The position numbers and the translations under genes are program-made. From Grimontia kaedaensis (GTDB lineage Bacteria; Pseudomonadota; Gammaproteobacteria; Enterobacterales; Vibrionaceae), in assembly GCF_023746615.1 (NCBI RefSeq), contig NZ_CP082275.1:1674001-1738000 (forward strand): a stretch of 64,000 bases of DNA. Direction: 5' to 3'. Below the pieces are notes generated by a model that searched no databases, was not told the origin of the DNA, and saw only the letters and a program-made list of their open reading frames with translations. This document shows positions 8,375 through 14,607 of this stretch, piece after piece (the first letter of the stretch is position 1; every line of letters starts with the position of its first letter).

Positions 8375-9589
8375 GTGCAGAGTCCAAAAGACACTGACTC
8401 TACAGCGTTTTTCCCATCAGAAAGGGTTTCAACAGTTTCTGCGCGTTTCCGAGCTAAAGGACGCAAACAACGCATCGCTCTCGTTGCCCAAGGTGGAGGG
8501 CAACGCGGTGTTTTCACATCTGGCGTACTCGATAGCTTCCTTGACGCTGGATTCGATCCATTTGAACTCTACATTGGCACTTCAGCCGGCGCGCTTAACC
8601 TTGCTTCCTATATCACCCGTCAGCGTGGCTTCGGGCATCATTTCATCACTCAATACACCACTCACGATCGTTTCTTTAACTTAATGAGATACGTGCGTCG
8701 TCAGCAATTTATGGATTTGGACTGGGCGCTTGATATGGCAGGGCCAGATCATCCAGAAGGGCTGCGTGTTGAGAAAGCAAGGGAGACATTGACCAATAGG
8801 GCTGCTTTCGCCTGCGTGACCAATAGCCACACCTTGGAGCCGCACTTCTTTCGCATGTTTGAAGATGATTGGTTGAATGTAATGAAAGCGACTTGCGCCA
8901 TCCCTATGCTTTATCCTTCTGCTATTGGCATTGGGGAGCAGTTTTATGTAGATGGCGGCGTTACAGGAGCGATTCCTGCCCGAGAAGCTTTTAATCGAGG
9001 GGCAGATATCATTGTCGTCATTCGCACTGAACCGGTTGCCGAAGACAAAGCGCCAATGAGTTCGGCCTTGGTGGAAAATTTTCGTGGGCGCATGGAAAAG
9101 CGACTCCCAGATTATCTGACAAGACTCAATATTGATGACCGCATGGAGAGGCTCTCAGAGTTTCATCAACAGCTCTCCCATCGTTTAGAAGAGATTAGGG
9201 AGCGTTACCGCGATAAAACCCCTGAGCCGCTTTGGCATAAGCTCAGAGAAATGATGCAGCAGAAGAATCAGAACGGAGGACGCTGGTTGTTTGGTGGCGA
9301 TTCAATTTACCGTCTTCATGCCTTGTCTGGGCACAAACTGAATGCAGATATGTTGGAAATGCTTACACGACATTTTCAAACATATCAGGATGCTATAGAG
9401 TTTATGTCGCATCCGCCAGTGAGAACGGAGCTAATCCAACTTGCGCCCCGCCAACCATTATCAAGCAGCGCTTTACTCAGCAAACCTTTCCAGCTCGAGC
9501 ATGATTATCAGGATGGTCTTGTGGCAGGACGCCGTTTCGTTGATGAGTATGCGACAATGCTGAGTGACGTATCGACCGTAAAGAGCTAA
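8375..9589 (+). CDS. Patatin-like phospholipase/acylhydrolase (YjjU-like)
   Basis: A cytosolic or membrane-associated patatin of about 404 residues. The oxyanion-hole block VAQGGGQRGVFTSGVLD, the nucleophile elbow GTSAG (Ser about residue 70) and the DGG motif in YVDGGVTGAIP (catalytic Asp) are all present, so the Ser-Asp dyad looks intact. A C-terminal region of about 150 residues is helical and shared with YjjU-type proteins. Two GTG codons are possible starts (8369 and 8375); AGAGG at 8365-8369 gives proper spacing only to 8375, which I prefer. Likely hydrolyses acyl esters of phospholipids; the substrate is unknown. The acetyltransferase gene follows after 35 bases, possibly co-transcribed. 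Confidence 0.82.
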   Translation: MQSPKDTDSTAFFPSERVSTVSARFRAKGRKQRIALVAQGGGQRGVFTSGVLDSFLDAGFDPFELYIGTSAGALNLASYITRQRGFGHHFITQYTTHDRFFNLMRYVRRQQFMDLDWALDMAGPDHPEGLRVEKARETLTNRAAFACVTNSHTLEPHFFRMFEDDWLNVMKATCAIPMLYPSAIGIGEQFYVDGGVTGAIPAREAFNRGADIIVVIRTEPVAEDKAPMSSALVENFRGRMEKRLPDYLTRLNIDDRMERLSEFHQQLSHRLEEIRERYRDKTPEPLWHKLREMMQQKNQNGGRWLFGGDSIYRLHALSGHKLNADMLEMLTRHFQTYQDAIEFMSHPPVRTELIQLAPRQPLSSSALLSKPFQLEHDYQDGLVAGRRFVDEYATMLSDVSTVKS

Positions 9590-9624
9590 CTTTAAAAAAT
9601 CACAATGATTTCAAGGAAGAAAGA

Positions 9625-10182
9625 TTGACTGAATTCGAGAAAATGCAGCAGGGGATGCCCTATAGTCCTGCTGATCCCGAGCTTACCCAATTCCGTTATG
9701 CTTCCCGACGACTGTGCCAGCAATTTAATAGCATTGATCCTGCCGATGTTGACGCCCATGAAATGGTCATTACCAAGCTTTTTGCGATCCGCGGAAAGGG
9801 CGTGGTGGTGGAAGCTCCTTTTACCTGCTCATACGGAATGAACGTCAATGTGGGCAATAATGTCGCGTTTGGTCCGAATTGCACCATCATCGACAGTGGG
9901 CACGTAGAGATAGGGAATAATGTGCTTATCGGACCTGGGGTAGGGATCTACACCATTACCCAGAGTCTTTTACCGCTGGAAGTACTTGATGGCGAATTAG
10001 AAATTTCTTTGCCTATAATTATTGGCAACAACGTCGTCATTGGTGGCAACAGTGTCATCAAAGCGGGTGTATCGATAGGTGCAGGTGTCGTTATCGAAGC
10101 TGGGTCCGTGGTAGAGGGTGATATAGAACCCTTCTCCGTTGTGTCCGGAAACCCAGCAGTCGTGGTTCGACGCCTCCGTTGA
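9625..10182 (+). CDS. Maltose/galactoside O-acetyltransferase-like protein (LbH), catalytic His replaced
   Basis: A 185-residue left-handed beta-helix protein of the LacA/Maa family. The N-terminal FEKMQQGMPYSPADPEL equals the family's opening EKMLAGxxYxxxDPEL; it needs the TTG start at 9625, which has AAGGAAG upstream. Hexapeptide repeats run from about residue 70 (NVGNNVAFGPNCTII) to the end (SVVSGNPAVVVRRL). Active Maa/LacA enzymes carry a catalytic His in a TxxHP segment; here that segment reads YTITQSLLP, with Gln in place of His. The protein may therefore be inactive, have another role, or use another residue. It follows the patatin gene by 35 bases. Confidence 0.8.
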   Translation: MTEFEKMQQGMPYSPADPELTQFRYASRRLCQQFNSIDPADVDAHEMVITKLFAIRGKGVVVEAPFTCSYGMNVNVGNNVAFGPNCTIIDSGHVEIGNNVLIGPGVGIYTITQSLLPLEVLDGELEISLPIIIGNNVVIGGNSVIKAGVSIGAGVVIEAGSVVEGDIEPFSVVSGNPAVVVRRLR

Positions 10183-10234
10183 TGGGTTGGCAGTGTAATC
10201 GGAGTTCTGTTACGATTGCCCGCCAAAGGATTAG

Positions 10235-10255
10235 AATTGTTATATTATAACAATT
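10235..10255 (+). promoter_or_regulatory. Zur-box-like operator upstream of ribA
   Basis: AATTGTTATA-t-TATAACAATT is a perfect 10-bp inverted repeat about a single base. Its core TGTTATA-N-TATAACA agrees with the zinc-uptake regulator (Zur) consensus of gammaproteobacteria. It overlaps a plausible -10 (TATATT) with TTGCCC as -35, so occupancy would block transcription of ribA 112 bases downstream. Confidence 0.62.
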
Positions 10256-10366
10256 TCACTACTACGATGTTGATATGTATCCGGCGCTCAGACACTTAGC
10301 GGCTCAATCCGGGTATACAGGACATTACAATTCGGCATCGCCGAGTGACAAAGAGAATTTAAGTCG

Positions 10367-10966
10367 ATGGCAAAAATTAGAGCAAGAGTCCCGTTGAACG
10401 TGGGTGTAGGTAGCAAGATTCCTGCAGAAATACTTTCGTTCGAAGGTTTAGGCTCAGATAAAGAGCACGTCGCTATTATCTTCAAGTGTGCAGACCAGCA
10501 GCTGGAAGCTCCACTGGTCCGAATGCATTCAGAATGCCTGACAGGCGATGTATTCCACTCCTCTCGCTGTGATTGTGGCGAACAGCTGGAAGAAACCATC
10601 CAGAAAATGGGCGAAGAGGGCGGGATCATTCTCTATCTTCGTCAGGAAGGCCGTGGTATTGGTCTTTACAACAAGCTGGATGCGTACAAACTCCAGAGTG
10701 AAGGCATGAACACTTACGAGGCGAATAATCACCTCGGATTTCCGGATGATTTGCGAACTTTTGAAGACGCTGCTGACATGCTTAAAGCACTGGAAGTGAA
10801 TGCCATTCGTCTCATCACCAACAACCCGAAAAAAATTCGTGAGATTCAGGAACAAGGCATCGAATTAGAAGGTGTCGTTGGTACACAAGCCCACATTAAA
10901 GATGGCAATGAAATGTACCTCAAAGCGAAAGTTTCACATGGCAAGCATAAGCTGACCATTGATTAA
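10367..10966 (+). CDS. ribA: GTP cyclohydrolase II RibA
   Basis: A 199-residue enzyme that opens the imidazole ring of GTP to give 2,5-diamino-6-ribosylamino-pyrimidinone 5'-phosphate, formate and pyrophosphate, the first step of riboflavin synthesis. The zinc site is intact: HSECLTGD supplies one Cys and SSRCDCGEQL the other two. LRQEGRGIGLYNKLDAYKLQ is the GTP-binding and catalytic loop, and LITNNPKKI is also typical. The C-terminus (VVGTQAHIKDGNEMYLKAK) differs from E. coli RibA, suggesting a paralogue branch. No FMN riboswitch is visible upstream; instead a Zur-like box lies there. Single-gene unit ending in a good terminator. Confidence 0.9.
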   Translation: MAKIRARVPLNVGVGSKIPAEILSFEGLGSDKEHVAIIFKCADQQLEAPLVRMHSECLTGDVFHSSRCDCGEQLEETIQKMGEEGGIILYLRQEGRGIGLYNKLDAYKLQSEGMNTYEANNHLGFPDDLRTFEDAADMLKALEVNAIRLITNNPKKIREIQEQGIELEGVVGTQAHIKDGNEMYLKAKVSHGKHKLTID

Positions 10967-10990
10967 TTCCTGCAAGGTGATGGGTGTAAA

Positions 10991-11015
10991 AGCAGCGCGT
11001 TGTCGCTGCTTTTTT
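10991..11015 (+). terminator. Rho-independent terminator of ribA
   Basis: AGCAGCG (10991-10997) pairs with CGCTGCT (11004-11010) around a 6-base loop, followed by a run of T. Confidence 0.85.
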
Positions 11016-11292
11016 GATTTTAGGGTTAATATCCATGGTTATTCTTAGTTGGCGAATAATCAGGCAAATCAATGGTTGTAAGTTAGCATTAGATTAACTA
11101 ATCCCTCATATGATTTCTTATCGTGCTTGAATAACGTTTAATTAGTTGTTTGAAGCCCCTCACGGCACTAAACTCTGCGAAAAATTAGAGTTGGTGGCGC
11201 ACTATTCAACAAAAGCGTTAAATTTCCCTTTTATCGTCCACTTCCTCGCATAAAAGATTCTTGGTGATTACTTGCTTCCGGGAGTGCTGGTG

Positions 11293-12495
11293 ATGTCTTC
11301 GGCAACGCCTTTATCCAAAATTCTACTCATGATTATCATTCTGGCTGCCGTCGGTCAGATGACACAGACCATGTATGTGCCCTCAATGGCCATGATGGCT
11401 GAAAGCTTTGCTGTACCGCCAGCTTGGCTACAAGCTGTGATGGCGTGTTACCTGATCCCATACGGTCTTTCCCAGTTTATCTATGGTCCACTGTCTGATC
11501 GCTTTGGTCGTAAACCCATCATTCTTGTCGGTTTGGCGATTTACCTTGTTGGTACCATCGTGACACTCATGGCACCAAGTTTTAGCGTTTTTCTACTAGG
11601 TAGTGTGATTCAGGGGGCGGGTATTGGCTGTGGCGGTGCAATGGCGCGCACGCTGACACGTGACTGCTTTGATGGTAGCCGTCTTCACAAAGCGAACAGT
11701 CTTGTCAGCATTGGTCTGATTTTCTCGCCGCTGATGGCACCTTTAATTGGTGGCTTGCTGAGCACCTATTTTGGCTGGCAGGCAAGTTACGGATTTTTGT
11801 TCGTGTTGGCAGCAGTGGTGTGCTTAGTCATGTCGTTGTACTTTCAGGAAACACTGCCGCCTGAATCACGTCGTAACGACTCAGTGATCAAAAGTTATCA
11901 CCATGTGATGAGTAACCGACAGTTTCAAGGCTATCTGATCTGCCTGATTGCCGTATTCTCTGGTATTTCAGTGTTTGAAGCAGCAGCTGGCGTTTTGCTG
12001 GGAAGCACACTCGGTCTGAGCGCAACCATGGTCAGCCTGTTGTTTGTACTTCCATTGCCAGGATTTATGGTTGGGTCTTGGCTCTCCAGTGCGATTGAAC
12101 AACGTCTGTCTTCAGGCAAATCGCTCTTTGTTGGGTCGGTGATTCTTCTCGCTGGTGCGTTGACCGTTGTGATTCCTGGCTACTTTGCCACTGTGACCAT
12201 TGAAACCCTGATTGGCGGTGCATTCATTTACTTTATGGGAGCCGGTGTTCTGTTCCCAGCAGCGACAACCGGTGCGATTTCTCCGTTTCCTCGTCATGCA
12301 GGGACAGCTGGTGCGGTAATGGGTGGCGTTCAAAATATGGCAGCGGGTCTATTTACCTTGCTGGCTGCTCAAATGAACTTGAACGATCAGTTCTCACTCG
12401 GTGCAATTTTATTGGCAATGGCTGTGGTTTCAGGCCTTGGTCTGCTCCTGTGTCGTCGCCACAAAATGGCACCGGACGCGCCAGTTGCAGCCTAA
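11293..12495 (+). CDS. emrD: Multidrug efflux MFS transporter EmrD
   Basis: A 12-helix drug:H+ antiporter of the Bcr/CflA branch of the MFS, about 400 residues. Blocks that match E. coli EmrD closely include AAVGQMTQTMYVPSMAMMA, SQFIYGPLSDRFGRKPIIL (MFS loop 2-3 signature), CGGAMARTLTRD and SPLMAPLIGGLLST. The ATG at 11293 has GGAG eight bases upstream; a TTG seven codons further up lacks a site. It stands alone, between the ribA terminator and its own terminator. Function by family: extrusion of amphipathic toxicants such as uncouplers and detergents. Confidence 0.9.
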   Translation: MSSATPLSKILLMIIILAAVGQMTQTMYVPSMAMMAESFAVPPAWLQAVMACYLIPYGLSQFIYGPLSDRFGRKPIILVGLAIYLVGTIVTLMAPSFSVFLLGSVIQGAGIGCGGAMARTLTRDCFDGSRLHKANSLVSIGLIFSPLMAPLIGGLLSTYFGWQASYGFLFVLAAVVCLVMSLYFQETLPPESRRNDSVIKSYHHVMSNRQFQGYLICLIAVFSGISVFEAAAGVLLGSTLGLSATMVSLLFVLPLPGFMVGSWLSSAIEQRLSSGKSLFVGSVILLAGALTVVIPGYFATVTIETLIGGAFIYFMGAGVLFPAATTGAISPFPRHAGTAGAVMGGVQNMAAGLFTLLAAQMNLNDQFSLGAILLAMAVVSGLGLLLCRRHKMAPDAPVAA

Positions 12496-12530
12496 CTGTA
12501 AATCTCAAAATACAGTCGATTCACCAAATA

Positions 12531-12566
12531 AAGGCAGGAAATCCAAAAGGGTCTCCTGCCTTTTTC
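12531..12566 (+). terminator. Rho-independent terminator of emrD
   Basis: AAGGCAGGA (12531-12539) pairs with TCCTGCCTT (12554-12562) around a 14-base loop, followed by T residues. Confidence 0.8.
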
Positions 12567-12742
12567 TATTCTGGATGCGACTGATGGAGATCAAAGTAAA
12601 TTTGAAATAAAAAATTTTGTGCATTTTATATTTGCGACATGATTCAAATTGATGCAATGTGTACCGCCTGTAGCGGAGTTGGAAGGGAAAAGGAGGACCT
12701 AGAAACTCCCGCTTTAATAATCATAAAGGCGGTAAACACACA

Positions 12743-14140
12743 ATGAATGCAAGCAGACAGTCCGAATGGCTGGGTCATCCTCGCGGTCTGTTCCTCCTCT
12801 GTGGCACAGAGTTATGGGAACGCTTCTCCTTTTACGCAATGCGCGCCATCCTGGTGCTTTACCTCACAGATAAAACGATTAACGGCGGTCTTGGATGGAC
12901 GACACAAGACGCGCTGAACCTCTATGGTATTTACACCGGACTTGTTTACCTCACGCCTGTTCTTGGCGGCTGGATTGCTGATAATTTCCTTGGCCAACGA
13001 CGCTCAATCATCGTGGGCGGTGCGCTCATGGCAATTGGTCAGTTCACACTGGCATTACCAAACAGCTTTATCGACCCGTTTGAACTACAGGCATTTTATA
13101 TCGGTCTGGCATTTCTGATTATCGGTAACGGTTTGTTTAAGCCAAATATTTCCACCATGGTCGGACACCTTTACAACGAAGGCGATAACCGCCGTGATGG
13201 TGCTTTTACCATTTTCTATATGGGTATCAACCTGGGCTCATTGCTGGCAGGCATTATTGCCGGTACGGCTTCCATGCATTATGGCTGGAAAGCAGGCTTC
13301 CTGTGTGCGGGTGTCGGTATGCTCATGTCGTTGGTGATTCAGCTGTTGTTTGCGAACTGTCTTCTTGGCAGCATTGGTATTGAGCCATCGGCAAAAGCGC
13401 ACATGAACAAAACCGGCACTAACGGGAAACAACCACTGACCAAGGTGGAACGCGACCGTTTGAAGGTAATCGTGGTGATGAGCCTGTTTGTGATCATCTT
13501 CTGGGCGGGCTTTGAGCAAGCGGGTGGTCTGATGAACATCTATTCGCAGGAATACACTAACCGTATGCTGGGTAGCTTTGAGGTGCCAGCGGCCTGGTTC
13601 CAGTCACTCAATCCGATGTTTATCATCATTCTTGCGCCATTACTTGCAGTGTTCTGGCGTCGCCTTGGTGCGAACGAGCCAAGTTCTCCGATCAAGTTTG
13701 CGATGGCAATGGGCTTTTTATCCCTGGGTTTTGTCTGCATGGTAGGTGCAGCAATGCAGCAGGGCGGGGATATGGCTGTTAAAGCCTCTATGTGGTGGTT
13801 GGTTGGCGCCTATTTCTTCCACACCTTGGGTGAGCTGTGTTTATCGCCTATCGGGCTTTCACTTATTACTAAGCTGGCACCTCTTCGTCTGATGTCTGTG
13901 ATGATGGGCACCTGGTTCTGTGCCAACGCAGTAGCAAACTATGTGGCAGGATTTATTGGCAGCCATGTTGGTGATGCTGGCCCACTGGCCATCTTCGGTG
14001 GCATTGCGGTGACTTCAGCGATTGCTGGCCTGCTTCTAATCCTGTGTTCAAGCAAGTTGGTAGACTGGATGCATGGTGCGGAAGGAAATAAACAGGATTC
14101 TGACGAAAGCCTGACAGAAAAGCCTACTGTAGCTGCCTAA
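12743..14140 (+). CDS. Proton-dependent di/tripeptide transporter (POT/PTR2 family)
   Basis: A 465-residue inner-membrane peptide:H+ symporter. The POT signature ExxERF appears as ELWERF (Glu23, Glu26, Arg27), and FYMGINLGSLLAGIIAGT is the PTR2 family signature. GLFKPNISTMVG and FHTLGELCLSPIGLSLI are further conserved stretches. About 12-14 helices can be traced. It imports di- and tripeptides as nitrogen and carbon source; whether it corresponds to DtpA, B or C cannot be settled here. ATG at 12743; a GGAGG occurs further upstream near 12693 but is too far away, so the start relies on family alignment. Confidence 0.88.
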   Translation: MNASRQSEWLGHPRGLFLLCGTELWERFSFYAMRAILVLYLTDKTINGGLGWTTQDALNLYGIYTGLVYLTPVLGGWIADNFLGQRRSIIVGGALMAIGQFTLALPNSFIDPFELQAFYIGLAFLIIGNGLFKPNISTMVGHLYNEGDNRRDGAFTIFYMGINLGSLLAGIIAGTASMHYGWKAGFLCAGVGMLMSLVIQLLFANCLLGSIGIEPSAKAHMNKTGTNGKQPLTKVERDRLKVIVVMSLFVIIFWAGFEQAGGLMNIYSQEYTNRMLGSFEVPAAWFQSLNPMFIIILAPLLAVFWRRLGANEPSSPIKFAMAMGFLSLGFVCMVGAAMQQGGDMAVKASMWWLVGAYFFHTLGELCLSPIGLSLITKLAPLRLMSVMMGTWFCANAVANYVAGFIGSHVGDAGPLAIFGGIAVTSAIAGLLLILCSSKLVDWMHGAEGNKQDSDESLTEKPTVAA

Positions 14141-14167
14141 TATTAACTAAGCCAATAGCATGTCTAG

Positions 14168-14193
14168 AAAAGCCATCGGTTGATGGCTTTTCT
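14168..14193 (+). terminator. Terminator of the peptide transporter gene
   Basis: A perfect 10-bp stem AAAAGCCATC (14168-14177) with GATGGCTTTT (14182-14191) around a GGTT loop, 28 bases after the stop. Confidence 0.75.
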
Positions 14194-14221
14194 GTTGATA
14201 TCGCCATACAGCCCTTTGAAA

Positions 14222-14237
14222 ACGTCACATATGACGT
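14222..14237. promoter_or_regulatory. Inverted repeat upstream of the riboswitch (possible operator)
   Basis: ACGTCA-cata-TGACGT forms a 6-4-6 inverted repeat about 270 bases before the riboswitch. I do not recognise the regulator. The surrounding stretch 14194-14488 has no coding region and must contain the promoter of the RTX gene. Confidence 0.3.
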
Positions 14238-14488
14238 ACGGTTTAATACCATAATCACTCGAGAGTACGGCTTTTCACGTAGTGCTTTTCTAATGCCTGT
14301 TCGTTATTTTCTAAAAGTCGGCTAAGACCACTTCCACCCTCAGCCTTATATTAAGTATTAATTGCACTTTGGACGCTTGCTGTGGTGCTCTCATTCGGCC
14401 AACCTGATATCGCTTTAATACAGTGGCACTAGTGCATTGCGAACGAAAGGTGCCCATTATTCGAGATTCATCAATAGGACAACTATTC

Positions 14489-14575
14489 GGAGTTAAAGCC
14501 ATACCTGTTGTGAAACAGGGACGGAAAGTTTCGGGTCTCAGGGTTGTTGGTGGTACTGAGACGGCTGGACTGCCT
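14489..14575 (+). promoter_or_regulatory. Cyclic di-GMP-I (GEMM-I) riboswitch aptamer
   Basis: The order of conserved parts fits the GEMM-I aptamer: GTTAAAGCC in place of the usual GGCAAACC; a first hairpin CCTGTT-GTGA-AACAGG (14504-14519) capped by a GNRA tetraloop; GGGACGGAAAG, nearly the invariant GGGACGCAAAG; a second hairpin starting CGGGTCTCAG and closing CTGAGACGG (GTCTCAG 14535-14541 with CTGAGAC 14556-14562); and GGCTGGACTGCC, matching the final GCCGGGUUACC-type strand. GGAGT (14489 onward) can pair with ACTGCC at the 3' end, with one bulged base, to close the structure. The gene downstream encodes a secreted Ca2+-repeat protein, as expected of a c-di-GMP target. Confidence 0.83.
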
Positions 14576-14600
14576 CTTGCTTTGGTTAGCTAAAAGAGGG
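14573..14600 (+). promoter_or_regulatory. Expression platform: ribosome-binding-site sequestering helix
   Basis: The ribosome site AGAGGG (14595-14600) is seven bases before the ATG. CCTCTT (14573-14578), overlapping the 3' strand of the aptamer, can pair with AAGAGG (14594-14599) and hide it. When the aptamer uses its 3' strand with c-di-GMP bound, the site would be freed, so an ON switch at translation level is predicted by inference. Confidence 0.6.
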
Positions 14601-14607
14601 ACAACAA

